From NCBI GenBank assembly GCA_011959205.1, contig BLLV01000012.1, forward strand, positions 1 to 39,753: a stretch of DNA of 39,753 nucleotides, read 5' to 3'. The position numbers and the translations under genes are program-made. Below are positions 25,401 through 33,786 of this stretch, piece by piece. The notes below the pieces were generated by a model that was not told the origin of the DNA, did no database searches, and saw only the letters and a list, made by a program, of their open reading frames with translations. Every line of letters starts with the position of its first letter. The stretch's first letter is position 1. The DNA comes from Bacteroidaceae bacterium (GTDB lineage: Bacteria > Bacteroidota > Bacteroidia > Bacteroidales > Bacteroidaceae).

Positions 25401-27041
25401 CTATTTCATCTTATAACGTTCACCGGTGGCCTTTACCAATTCTTCCAAAAATTCTTCGGGATATCCCGGGCGTATCAAAGGAGCACAATGACCGGTTTCA
25501 GGGCGAAGTATGGTTCCATCTTTTGCCATCTTTTTCACAGCACCGTCATTATACTTCACTATCAGAAATTCGCCCAGCTTCTTCCAGCTGTCCACTGCCG
25601 ATTCGGCTGTCATGCAACTATAGTTAGTAAGGAACTCTTTTGCTTTAACAGGATCTTTCTCATATAAACCCATGGCAGAAGACTCAATACCTGCCTGTGC
25701 ATTCGCATAAGTATCTTCCAGATTGTTTTGAACAGCACGCATATCATCAATCATCAGGCTATAACGTGGACGAATCATATCGGCCACCCAATTATAAATC
25801 CAGAAAGCGGAATTCCATGAGAAAGTTATACAGTCCGCCTCCTTACCACTATAACAGTCGGGAATACGGTCCGAACAACAATATACAGGAGCGAACACTG
25901 TCATATTGGCATCATCTGTTCCAAACCATAACACCCCCCCTATCGCATCGGGCAAGCCGGCACGCATCTGTGCCACAAAAGTGAAAGCCGTCTGCTGGGT
26001 AGAGATGGGGCGCTCGTTGAAGTATTCCTGATCCCCCACTTTAAAACTCAAAGGTGACAGACGATAAGGAGTTTTAAACGGACCAGCACCGGGATCTTTG
26101 GTAATATCCAGTGGGGTACCCTCATAATGATCGCGCATAGCCGCTTGTACATCACGCACGGAAAGTTTACGGGAAGGCTTGATATAAAGAGGCATCGGAT
26201 CTTTACTATCTCCTTGAATATATGACAGATAGGTGTCTCCTACCGATTTATTAAACATATTATAGAAACTCCATACACGCGCTTCACAAAAACGTACACC
26301 ACCAAAGTCCAAAGGATTATATGCCGCAGAAAAACTGAAATCTTTATTCATACCGTCAAAATAACCTTTTTCACGAGCGAAAGAAATCACATCCGGAGAA
26401 TAAAGGCAATTATCCTTGTCATTCATATTGAACTGATGAATTCGGCTCTGATTAGCATGTGCGGCAATACAATCATCAGGAATACGGACTGCCACCCATA
26501 CAGCACCTTTCACACCGGGTCCCTTGCCGATCATCTCCAGAATCCAGACTTCATTGGGATCAGCGATACTGAATGACTCGCCACTGCTATAATAACCGTA
26601 TTCTTTTACTAAATCCGTCATTACCCGTATGGCTTCTTTGGCTGTACGAGAACGCTGAAGAGCTACATAAATCAGACTTCCATAGTCCATAATGCCGGTA
26701 GAGTCAACCAATTCCTCACGTCCACCAAAAGTAGTCTCACCTATGGTTACCTGAAATTCATTCATATTACCTACCACATTATAGGTCTGGCGGGCTTCTT
26801 TTATCTGCCCTAAATATTTGCCCGAATCCCAATCATAGATATCACGCATGGCTCCTTTTTCATGCATACCGGCAGGATAGTGATACAACTCGCCAAACAT
26901 TCCATATGAATCGGCGGAATAAGATACGATAACAGAGCCATCGGCAGAGGCTCCCTTGCCTACAATCAGATTCGTGCACGCCAAACCCTCTGTTACTGCC
27001 GCCAACAACAAGGCAGCACCTAAAATCAGTTTATTCTTCAT
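25401..27041 (-). CDS. C69-family dipeptidase (Ntn hydrolase)
   Basis: This 546-residue secreted enzyme is related to PepD/U34 dipeptidases. After the signal peptide (MKNKLILGAALLLAAVTEGLA) the mature protein would begin at Cys22 in CTNLIVGKGASADGS. This is the family N-terminal nucleophile, exposed by processing. Further family motifs include YSADSYGMFGELYHYPAG and NEFQVTIGETTFGGRE, with the usual GESFSIADPNEVWILEMIGK. A longer start at 27083 (ATG) overlaps the M23 stop by one base (TGATG) and would add 14 residues; either is possible, and the cleaner signal peptide favours 27041. Co-transcribed with the M23 peptidase, it may cleave short wall peptides. Family identity is confident. Confidence 0.93.
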   Translation of the reverse strand: MKNKLILGAALLLAAVTEGLACTNLIVGKGASADGSVIVSYSADSYGMFGELYHYPAGMHEKGAMRDIYDWDSGKYLGQIKEARQTYNVVGNMNEFQVTIGETTFGGREELVDSTGIMDYGSLIYVALQRSRTAKEAIRVMTDLVKEYGYYSSGESFSIADPNEVWILEMIGKGPGVKGAVWVAVRIPDDCIAAHANQSRIHQFNMNDKDNCLYSPDVISFAREKGYFDGMNKDFSFSAAYNPLDFGGVRFCEARVWSFYNMFNKSVGDTYLSYIQGDSKDPMPLYIKPSRKLSVRDVQAAMRDHYEGTPLDITKDPGAGPFKTPYRLSPLSFKVGDQEYFNERPISTQQTAFTFVAQMRAGLPDAIGGVLWFGTDDANMTVFAPVYCCSDRIPDCYSGKEADCITFSWNSAFWIYNWVADMIRPRYSLMIDDMRAVQNNLEDTYANAQAGIESSAMGLYEKDPVKAKEFLTNYSCMTAESAVDSWKKLGEFLIVKYNDGAVKKMAKDGTILRPETGHCAPLIRPGYPEEFLEELVKATGERYKMK

Positions 27042-27082
27042 TAATATATAACTTTTTAATTGTGTATAATGCTTTTTTATCA

Positions 27083-28753
27083 TCAAAACTCATATTCCTC
27101 TCTTGTTTCGTTCCCACAATAATCCGTCACCACCAATTCCAGTTTATGGGCAACTCCTTTTTTTAACCGTTCCGGATGCTTCATCCACAATCTCGCATTT
27201 TTGGAGCTGAACCCAAACAAGGCAAACTCACCGTCTATCTTCACCTTATAATCCTTAACTCCTGTTTCCGCATCCCCTATTTTGAACTGAATCTTGCCCG
27301 TCTTCCATTGCGCTTTATTTAATGGGGTCACTCGTGGAGACAAGGTATCTATAGCTACGGTATAGGTTCCCAATTCACGAATGGAAGTCTTCATCCAACC
27401 ATTCTCATAAGTTCCTCCTGCTGAGCCTTTCCTTTTTCCCCACTTATGAGCCACATAATATTTTGACGTATCCCCTACAGGAAGATGGCGTACCCCGATC
27501 ATCAGCGTACATCCGGCCTGCAAAGCTACCGGCTCATCATGCAACTGATATTCGTAAGAAATTGCGGCTGTATCTTTAACCACATGACAGTTCAATGCCA
27601 CATCCTCATACAACATCCCCCGGGGAATAACCAGTTCCATACCCGGCTCCTGAACCACATTACCTTTATTCCATGCCAAATAATGTCTCACCTGCGGATG
27701 ATATTCCTCTATCGGCTGCCTACGGCCACGCACAATGAAACGATAAGTCGACTTATTACCATATAAATCAGCTAATTCATAACGAAAATGATAATCACGT
27801 TCTTCATCAATCGTAATTACCCCTCCCTTATCGTCAGCCTGTAACATGCGCAGACGGCTTCCTGGAAGGATTTGTGAACGCATCACCCAATTATGTCTCT
27901 TTACATTCTCCTCATAATCCGTCCAAGCATTAATCATCCGGTTCTCTTCAGGCAAAACACCATCCACCGTGCTACGAAAAACTTCTGCCGTATCCACATA
28001 AAGTACTACGGAACGTACACCATAATTATTATGTGTACCATCCATATAGTCGTATGCCTTAATACCAGCGGCTATTTCCCCCCAAGCGGAAACCGGCTGT
28101 CCCAAAGAAGCAACCGGTATGGATTTTTTTCTTTGTGAACCTTCCACAACCCCAGCGCCCCGCTGCGGATAAAGCATAATCATTGACGCGCGTGGCGGAG
28201 TAGTATCTTTAATTTTATCGGTATAGAACTGTAAAGGGTCTATCAATTCACCGGTATCCGTACGGCGTATCTCCATGTGCAGATGCGGTCCGAAAGAATA
28301 CCCTTCATTACCGCTTAAAGCAATAACCTCTCCGGCCTTGAAACTGATCTGATGAGGTTCGAATTCCAAATCCACAGCAAAAGTTTCATGCTTATATTGG
28401 TATTCCTCCACTACTTTTGCCACTGTAGAAGCAAATTTCAACACATGCCCATATACTGAAGTATATCCATTGGGATGTGTAATAAAAATAGCCTGACCAT
28501 ATCCGCCGGGAGTAACCAGTACACGGCTCACATATCCGTCGGCAATGCAATGAATAGGTTTTCCCACCTCTCCCTGGGTTTTAAAGTCCACTCCTCCATG
28601 AAAGTGGTTAGAACGCAGTTCACCAAAATTACCGCTCAGCGTAAGCGGAAAATCAAAAGGAGGACGGAATACAGGAACAGCCGGTTCTTCCTGTGCCCGT
28701 ACAGTGAGCACACCGCCCAAGGCTAATATCATTATATAATCTCGTAATGCCAT
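27083..28753 (-). CDS. M23-family (LytM) peptidase, exported
   Basis: This 556-residue protein has a signal peptide (MALRDYIMILALGGVLTVRAQ) and an N-terminal LytM domain with an intact zinc site. His52 and Asp56 are in HFHGGVDFKT, the catalytic His is in YGH at 103, and HLH at 157-159 is in GPHLHMEI. Such enzymes are peptidoglycan endopeptidases or, without metal, activators of amidases; here the metal ligands are complete, so activity is expected. The remaining 380 residues are beta-rich with no recognised domain. The stop overlaps the alternative ATG of the C69 gene (TGATG), suggesting translational coupling. The operon starts at a -7 box at 28802-28809. Function at family level is confident. 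Confidence 0.93.
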   Translation of the reverse strand: MALRDYIMILALGGVLTVRAQEEPAVPVFRPPFDFPLTLSGNFGELRSNHFHGGVDFKTQGEVGKPIHCIADGYVSRVLVTPGGYGQAIFITHPNGYTSVYGHVLKFASTVAKVVEEYQYKHETFAVDLEFEPHQISFKAGEVIALSGNEGYSFGPHLHMEIRRTDTGELIDPLQFYTDKIKDTTPPRASMIMLYPQRGAGVVEGSQRKKSIPVASLGQPVSAWGEIAAGIKAYDYMDGTHNNYGVRSVVLYVDTAEVFRSTVDGVLPEENRMINAWTDYEENVKRHNWVMRSQILPGSRLRMLQADDKGGVITIDEERDYHFRYELADLYGNKSTYRFIVRGRRQPIEEYHPQVRHYLAWNKGNVVQEPGMELVIPRGMLYEDVALNCHVVKDTAAISYEYQLHDEPVALQAGCTLMIGVRHLPVGDTSKYYVAHKWGKRKGSAGGTYENGWMKTSIRELGTYTVAIDTLSPRVTPLNKAQWKTGKIQFKIGDAETGVKDYKVKIDGEFALFGFSSKNARLWMKHPERLKKGVAHKLELVVTDYCGNETREEYEF

Positions 28754-28767
28754 TTCTTCATTTTTAT

Positions 28768-28800
28768 GGAGGATTCACCACACAAAAATTGAATTCCTCC
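28768..28800 (-). promoter_or_regulatory. 5' leader hairpin of the M23-C69 operon
   Basis: GGAGGATTC (28768-28776) can pair with GAATTCCTCC (28791-28800) with one bulged base. The hairpin would sit at the very 5' end of an mRNA started from the -7 box at 28802, 15 bases before the ATG. Confidence 0.35.
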
Positions 28801-28801
28801 G

Positions 28802-28809
28802 CAAACTTA
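28802..28809 (-). promoter_or_regulatory. Putative -7 box for the M23-C69 operon
   Basis: TAAGTTTG on the minus strand matches TAnnTTTG about 50 bases before the M23 ATG. Confidence 0.45.
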
Positions 28810-28908
28810 CAAATAAAAAACAGAATATCCCTTAAAACTGTGTTGCCAAACATACATTTATGACAAAAAAAACAGATCCATACCCAACCTACTTTTCTGA
28901 CATTTTGT

Positions 28909-28916
28909 TATCTTTG
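28909..28916 (+). promoter_or_regulatory. Putative -7 box for ald
   Basis: TATCTTTG matches TAnnTTTG 31 bases before the chosen start at 28947. It shows that an in-frame start at 28860 is too far upstream. Confidence 0.5.
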
Positions 28917-28946
28917 AGGCAGTCAAACCCTTTAAATGTGACAATT

Positions 28947-30038
28947 ATGATAGTAGGAATTCCTAAAGAAATCAAAAACAACGAGAATCGTGTATCATTA
29001 ACCCCTGCAGGAGCACACGAGTTGGTACAGAGAGGTCACACGGTGTATATACAACACACCGCAGGTATAAACAGCGGATTTTCCGACGAAGAGTATGAGA
29101 AAATCGGAGCGCGTATCCTTCCTACTATAGAAGATGTGTACGCCATTGCCGAAATGATTATAAAAGTCAAGGAACCCATCGAATGTGAATATAATCTGGT
29201 ACGTAAGGATCAACTGGTATTTACATACTTCCATTTTGCCTGTGACAAAGAATTAACAGAGGCAATGATGCGTAGTGGTTCAGTATGCCTAGCTTACGAA
29301 ACTGTAACAGACAAACAAGGAGGACTGCCTCTGCTGATTCCCATGAGTGAAGTGGCGGGACGAATGTCCACTCAGGAAGGAGCACGTTTTTTGGAGAAGC
29401 CTCAAGGAGGACGTGGCATCTTGCTAGGTGGAGTTCCCGGTGTCAAACCGGCCAAAGTGCTGGTATTAGGCGGCGGCATTGTAGGAACCAATGCAGCTTT
29501 AATGGCTGCAGGGCTAGGGGCTGATGTCACAATTTGCGATATTTCATTACCCCGCCTGCGTCAGTTGAGTGAGTTCATGCCTAAAAATGTAAAAACATTA
29601 TTCTCGTCCAGCCACAATATAGAAAAAGAACTGCCAACAACAGATTTGATAATCGGTGCAGTTCTTATCCCTGGTGCAAAGGCTCCCCACCTCATTACAC
29701 GCCCCATGCTGAAACTGATAAAAAAGGGTACTGTACTGGTAGATGTAGCCATTGACCAAGGAGGATGTTTTGAAACGTCCCATCCTACAACTCATGCCGA
29801 ACCTATTTACGAAGTAGACGGTATCATCCATTACTGTGTGGCAAATATTCCGGGAGCCGTGCCATGCACTTCAACCCTAGCATTGACCAATGCCACATTG
29901 CCATACGCCATCAAGCTGGCAGATCTAGGTTGGGAAAAAGCTTGCGAAAGCGATCCGGGGCTGAAAAACGGCTTGAATATTATAAACGGTAAAATTGTGT
30001 TTCCGGCCGTAGCAGAAGCCTTTGGTTGGAAGATTTAA
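28947..30038 (+). CDS. ald: Alanine dehydrogenase
   Basis: This 363-residue NAD-dependent enzyme deaminates alanine to pyruvate and ammonia, or runs in reverse. It has the Ald N-terminal signature [20 protein letters not shown]. The substrate and catalytic residues are conserved: Arg15, Lys75 in KVKEP, His96 in FTYFHFACD and Asp270 in VDVAIDQGG. The Rossmann loop [18 protein letters not shown] lies near 175. The [22 protein letters not shown] block is also typical. The start at 28947 fits the family N-terminus and lies downstream of the -7 box; the longer frame from 28860 does not. It is monocistronic, followed by a terminator. Identity is secure. Confidence 0.97.
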   Translation: MIVGIPKEIKNNENRVSLTPAGAHELVQRGHTVYIQHTAGINSGFSDEEYEKIGARILPTIEDVYAIAEMIIKVKEPIECEYNLVRKDQLVFTYFHFACDKELTEAMMRSGSVCLAYETVTDKQGGLPLLIPMSEVAGRMSTQEGARFLEKPQGGRGILLGGVPGVKPAKVLVLGGGIVGTNAALMAAGLGADVTICDISLPRLRQLSEFMPKNVKTLFSSSHNIEKELPTTDLIIGAVLIPGAKAPHLITRPMLKLIKKGTVLVDVAIDQGGCFETSHPTTHAEPIYEVDGIIHYCVANIPGAVPCTSTLALTNATLPYAIKLADLGWEKACESDPGLKNGLNIINGKIVFPAVAEAFGWKI

Positions 30039-30060
30039 TAAAGTATGGATCCTAAATGGA

Positions 30061-30096
30061 AAAAAGGAAGGCCGTCACGAAAGGTCTTCCTTTTTT
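30061..30096. terminator. Bidirectional terminator between ald and tatC
   Basis: The stem AAAAAGGAAG/CTTCCTTTTT has a GC-rich inner part and T-runs on both strands. The convergent ald and tatC genes both end next to it. Confidence 0.75.
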
Positions 30097-30135
30097 ACGA
30101 TATAATACTTATAAGGATTATCATCTCATGATTTT

Positions 30136-30960
30136 TCAAGCACTTCCTCCAAGGATTCTTCCTGTTGTTTCTTCCCTGGTCCGACTTACAATCCAAATGC
30201 TGACTTCGTAGAGCAAATACATGGGCACAGACACCATCATCAATGTAAAGACATCGGATGTAGGAGTGATAACAGCTCCGACTATCAGAATAATGACAAT
30301 AGCATGCCGACGATACCGCTTCATAAAATCAGCCGTAAGAAATCCCAGTTTGGCAAAAAGCCAACAAAGTACAGGAATCTCGAAAACAATCCCCATCATC
30401 AGGCTCATCATCATCAGCGTATCCATATACGAGGACAAAGTAATCGTGTTCTCCACTTCCACACTCACTTGATAGGTAGCAAGGAAACGGAAAGTAAGAG
30501 GAAAAATCAAAAAATAATTCAAAAGAACTCCCATCATAAAAAGGAAATAACCCCACCCTACAACACGGGTAGAATATTTCTTTTCATTCTCGTATAAAGC
30601 CGGCGAGACAAAACGGAACAACTGATAAATAACATAAGGAGATGCCAGCAAAAAACCCGCATAAAAAGACACACTCATATGAGTAACGAATTGAGCCGCC
30701 AATTGGGTATTGATCACTTTCACATAAAACACTTCCGGACATAATGAAGGCATAGCCACAGAATCAGCTATCCGGCAAAAAAAATGATAAATAATGAAAT
30801 CAGCATTCTTAGGTGCTAAAACAATAGCAAAGAGTTCATCCTTAAACAAGAATGCTACTAACATTAGAAATATCACAACCGCTGCAATGCGGAACAAAAC
30901 ATGGCGCAATTCTTCCAGATGATCCCAAAAAGTCAGTATCTTCTGCTGCTGTTCCATCAT
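30136..30960 (-). CDS. tatC: Sec-independent protein translocase TatC
   Basis: TatC is the core membrane receptor of the twin-arginine translocon, which exports folded proteins. The 274-residue sequence has six predicted membrane helices. It begins with the family motif FWDHLEELRHVLFRI at about 11-25. SPALYENEKKY is the conserved cytoplasmic loop. The stretch GIVFEIPVLCWLFAKLGFL with following MKRYRRHAIVIILIVGAVITPTSD is diagnostic. The periplasmic loop after helix 1 is unusually long and has Cys residues. The gene starts three bases after tatA. No tatB is seen, as expected for a minimal Tat system. Identity is secure. Confidence 0.96.
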   Translation of the reverse strand: MMEQQQKILTFWDHLEELRHVLFRIAAVVIFLMLVAFLFKDELFAIVLAPKNADFIIYHFFCRIADSVAMPSLCPEVFYVKVINTQLAAQFVTHMSVSFYAGFLLASPYVIYQLFRFVSPALYENEKKYSTRVVGWGYFLFMMGVLLNYFLIFPLTFRFLATYQVSVEVENTITLSSYMDTLMMMSLMMGIVFEIPVLCWLFAKLGFLTADFMKRYRRHAIVIILIVGAVITPTSDVFTLMMVSVPMYLLYEVSIWIVSRTREETTGRILGGSA

Positions 30961-30963
30961 TTG

Positions 30964-31167
30964 TCACTCCTTCGTTTCCCCTTTCTTATCTTTCCCATCT
31001 ATATCATCCTCCAACCCGTTCATCCCTTCTTTAAAACTCTTAACCCCTTTGCCCAGCCCCTTCATCAGTTCGGGTATCTTCTTCCCACCAAAGAATAAAA
31101 GAACAATCAATGCAATGAATAACACTTCCTGCATCCCTAATCCTAATAATAATAATGTGCCTGTCAT
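30964..31167 (-). CDS. tatA: Sec-independent protein translocase TatA
   Basis: This 67-residue protein has one N-terminal membrane helix (about 10-27, [20 protein letters not shown]), then the family hinge and amphipathic helix [21 protein letters not shown] short acidic-basic tail follows ([14 protein letters not shown]). TatA oligomerises to form the translocation path used with TatC. The start at 31167 is preferred to 31182 by the typical TatA N-terminus, though both are close. It follows the membrane protein gene at 31197 by 29 bases on the same strand and precedes tatC by three, so the three probably form one operon. Identity is secure. Confidence 0.94.
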   Translation of the reverse strand: MTGTLLLLGLGMQEVLFIALIVLLFFGGKKIPELMKGLGKGVKSFKEGMNGLEDDIDGKDKKGETKE

Positions 31168-31196
31168 TTTTTCTATGAACAATTAAATGATTTATC

Positions 31197-31706
31197 TTAT
31201 CTTTTTGCAATAGCTTTCAGCAACGCATAGCCGCCAAAAATCTGGAGCAGCATGCCCGGAATTCCAATCCGGAAATCCTGTGCCGCCAGATAGAGATCAC
31301 CGACAAGGGCCCATTCTATCAAAGTACCCACCACCTGGTAGGCCATAACGACGCCCAGCAATGCAGGAATGGTAATCTTACGGAAACGTTCTGCCATATA
31401 CCCCGCTGCCACCGCCAGCAATACCGACTTTACCAAGATAGCCGGAAGTACGGCCACGGAAGGCATTCCAAACAAGACACTATTGACAAGCGGAGAAAGA
31501 ACAGCCGTCAGCATCCCCACCTTGAAACCGTATTTATAGGCACCTATTAATGTAAAGAAATAAATGGGCAACATAGCAGGACCACCCCAATGCACCAAAT
31601 GACAAAGTTGGGGCAACACCATGTTACCCGCAATAAACAATAACGCAAACAAGTAAGTATTTGCGTTCGTATAGTTTAACGAATAGAATTTTGTTGTTGA
31701 TTCCAT
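31197..31706 (-). CDS. Membrane protein resembling an ECF transporter S component
   Basis: This 169-residue integral membrane protein has about six hydrophobic segments and resembles substrate-binding (S) components of energy-coupling-factor vitamin transporters. The N-terminal NANTYLFALLFIAGNMVLPQ and the small-residue-rich LPIYFFTLIGAYKYGFKVGM region suit that family. The assignment is by overall pattern, and the ligand is unknown. No ECF ATPases (EcfA) or EcfT gene is present in the window. The start at 31706 follows GAGAGG at a 10-base distance, and the -7 box at 31734-31741 overlaps the alternative start at 31736. It leads into tatA-tatC. Confidence 0.75.
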   Translation of the reverse strand: MESTTKFYSLNYTNANTYLFALLFIAGNMVLPQLCHLVHWGGPAMLPIYFFTLIGAYKYGFKVGMLTAVLSPLVNSVLFGMPSVAVLPAILVKSVLLAVAAGYMAERFRKITIPALLGVVMAYQVVGTLIEWALVGDLYLAAQDFRIGIPGMLLQIFGGYALLKAIAKR

Positions 31707-31733
31707 AAATACTAACCTCTCATTTAATTTCTG

Positions 31734-31741
31734 CAAATATA
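31734..31741 (-). promoter_or_regulatory. Putative -7 box for the ECF-S-like / tat operon
   Basis: TATATTTG on the minus strand matches TAnnTTTG 27 bases before the ATG at 31706. Confidence 0.5.
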
Positions 31742-31806
31742 ATCATTTCATGAAGCAAGTTCCATCTTTTTTTCTCTTTTCTTGTTTATATTATCAAATA
31801 TTCCCC

Positions 31807-31814
31807 TATCTTCG
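31807..31814 (+). promoter_or_regulatory. Putative -7 box for the LPP20-like gene
   Basis: TATCTTCG matches the relaxed -7 consensus 26 bases before the ATG at 31841. Confidence 0.4.
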
Positions 31815-31840
31815 CAATATATTGATAAAATTCCAAACCT

Positions 31841-32323
31841 ATGAAATATTATAGATTCATCTGTTTTCTAGCCTTCGTCCTTGGAATGTCAACATGGGCA
31901 CAGGCACAAAGCACTCCTTGTACCGGAAGTGCATACAGTACAAACGCAGACTTCTTCCGTGCTTCGGCATCCGCCCAAAGTGGTGACGCCACCGCCTCCA
32001 AAAAGAAGGCGGTCATTACAGCCCGTACCGCAATAACCAACCAGATCAAGGCAAAAGCAGAAATGGCCGCCAAGTCTCAAAGCAAATTCGGCAATGCAGA
32101 ATGGGAACAATTTTCAGACCTGATCCAAATGGTTACCCGGCAAGAGGCTGCCAACTTAAAAGTAATTTGCGAGAACAGCCGGCAGAGCGATGGTAAATAT
32201 AAGACAGACGTTGTCGTAGAATTGCCCAAAGCAGAAGTCCTGTCCACCATCATCAACCAAATAAAAAGTGATGATAAATTAAAAGGTCTCTTTGAAGAAA
32301 GCAAGTTCAAACAAGCCTTTTAA
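31841..32323 (+). CDS. Secreted protein resembling the LPP20 family
   Basis: This 160-residue protein has a signal peptide (MKYYRFICFLAFVLGMSTWAQA) and no other membrane segment. The mature part resembles LPP20-type proteins in the stretch SASAQSGDATASKKKAVITA, followed by ARTAITNQIKAKAEM. This is the family pattern of an alternating small-residue strand leading to a conserved helix of Ala, Arg and Lys. There is no lipobox, so it would be soluble in the periplasm or exterior. Similarity is judged by eye and is moderate. The stop codon lies inside a hairpin (32319-32362) that separates it from the DUF4010 gene. Confidence 0.75.
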   Translation: MKYYRFICFLAFVLGMSTWAQAQSTPCTGSAYSTNADFFRASASAQSGDATASKKKAVITARTAITNQIKAKAEMAAKSQSKFGNAEWEQFSDLIQMVTRQEAANLKVICENSRQSDGKYKTDVVVELPKAEVLSTIINQIKSDDKLKGLFEESKFKQAF

Positions 32324-32362
32324 AGCCACCGGAACCCATTAGAGGAGCCGGTGCGGTTTAAA
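32319..32362 (+). terminator. Hairpin spanning the stop codon of the LPP20-like gene
   Basis: TTTAAAGCCACCGG and CCGGTGCGGTTTAAA pair with one bulge or mismatch around a 15-base loop. No T-run follows, so it may be an attenuator or stability element rather than a full terminator. Confidence 0.4.
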
Positions 32363-32401
32363 CAGGAAAACCAATTATATCAACCTGATCCCGACAAATT
32401 T

Positions 32402-33691
32402 ATGGAAAAGTTGTACGATTACCTTCCCCAGCAATTGGTTACTTTCATTCTGGTGACCTTGTTCTCTTTACTCATCGGTTTGTCCCAACGGAGAATCAGC
32501 CTGAGACGAGAGGGGGAAACCACGCTTTTCGGCACAGACCGGACGTTTACCTTCATCGGCATTCTGGGATATCTCCTCTATATACTTGATCCTGAGGAAA
32601 TGCGCTTGTTTATGGGAGGAGGGTTCATTTTAGGCTTGTTACTGGGCATCAATTATTATGTCAAGCAATCTCAGTTCCACGTGTTCGGAGTGACAACAAT
32701 CATCATCGCCCTTATCACCTACTGTATGGCTCCCATCGTAAGTACCCAGCCTTCCTGGTTTTATGTCATGATGGTAGTCACCGTGCTTCTTTTCACAGAA
32801 ATGAAACACACCTTCACCGAACTTGTACAACGGATGCAGAATGATGAAATGATCACACTGGCAAAGTTCCTGGCCATCAGCGGCATCATTCTGCCCATGT
32901 TGCCCAAGGAAGCCCTCATACCGGCTATCAATCTCACTCCATACACCATTTGGCTGGCCACCGTAGTCGTATCGGGCATTTCCTATTTATCCTACCTGCT
33001 GAAACAATATGTCTTCCGCGAGTCAGGCACGCTGGTATCGGGTATTATCGGTGGTCTGTATAGCAGCACCGCTACCATTTCCATCCTTGCCCGCAAATGC
33101 AAACGGGTACAAACGCATGAAATACCGGAATATGTATCTGCCATGATGCTTGCCATCAGCATGATGTTCCTGCGTTTCATGATTTTGATTCTGATTTTCA
33201 GCACTTCCATCTTTCTGGATATTTACCCATATCTGCTCATCATGTCTGTAACCGCCGCCGGCATTGGCATATTCATCCATAAAAAGCATACGATAAAAGG
33301 GGAGCGCGAAGTTATCGAGGAACCTGAAACGGAAAGTAACCCGCTGGAATTCAAAGTCGCTCTGATCTTTGCCTTACTATTTGTGGTATTTACATTTCTG
33401 ACTCACTATACATTGACTTATGCAGGAACAGGAGGTCTGAGCATCCTCTCCATTGCAGCAGGATTAAGCGACATCACCCCTTTCATACTTAACCTGCTAC
33501 AAGGTGGAAACATTCCGGCAACTATCGTAGGGGCATGCATCATGCAAGCCATCATCAGTAACATTGTGGTGAATATGTTCTATGCCATGTTCTTCTCTTC
33601 CCGCAGAAAAGAAATGCTGCCTTATGTAGGGAAAGGATTCCTCACTATCATTGGGGCAAACGCTGTGCTATTACTCATCTATTACTTTTAA
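32402..33691 (+). CDS. DUF4010 / MgtC-SapB-type membrane protein
   Basis: This 429-residue integral membrane protein has about 12 helices. The N-terminal third matches MgtC-like DUF4010 proteins: FSLLIGLSQRRISLRREG, then TRTF-like GTDRTFTFIGILGYLLYI. GTLVSGIIGGLYSSTATISI in the middle is the DUF4010 signature with a conserved SSTAT core. The cytoplasmic loop near 315-330 is charged (KGEREVIEEPETESNP). Function is unknown; MgtC relatives are tied to magnesium limitation. The ATG at 32402 is chosen rather than an in-frame GTG at 32351, which lies inside the 32319-32362 hairpin. Family call is fairly confident. Confidence 0.85.
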   Translation: MEKLYDYLPQQLVTFILVTLFSLLIGLSQRRISLRREGETTLFGTDRTFTFIGILGYLLYILDPEEMRLFMGGGFILGLLLGINYYVKQSQFHVFGVTTIIIALITYCMAPIVSTQPSWFYVMMVVTVLLFTEMKHTFTELVQRMQNDEMITLAKFLAISGIILPMLPKEALIPAINLTPYTIWLATVVVSGISYLSYLLKQYVFRESGTLVSGIIGGLYSSTATISILARKCKRVQTHEIPEYVSAMMLAISMMFLRFMILILIFSTSIFLDIYPYLLIMSVTAAGIGIFIHKKHTIKGEREVIEEPETESNPLEFKVALIFALLFVVFTFLTHYTLTYAGTGGLSILSIAAGLSDITPFILNLLQGGNIPATIVGACIMQAIISNIVVNMFYAMFFSSRRKEMLPYVGKGFLTIIGANAVLLLIYYF

Positions 33692-33716
33692 ATTATATAT
33701 TCTCGTAAAAAAGCAC

Positions 33717-33755
33717 GCGGACGACAGGATTTTTTAATCAATCCACATCATCCGC
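33717..33755. terminator. Imperfect terminator hairpin between convergent genes
   Basis: GCGGA...GATT can pair with AATC...TCCGC around a T-rich loop, with some mismatches. An ATACTTTTT tail follows on the plus strand. It sits between the DUF4010 and YeiH genes. Confidence 0.4.
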
Positions 33756-33786
33756 ATACTTTTTATATATTCTAATAAAATTCCTA

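Noticed and set aside
28860-28946. N-terminal extension of alanine dehydrogenase
   Set aside because: It covers the -7 box at 28909-28916, and Ald proteins begin at the MIVGIPKE motif.
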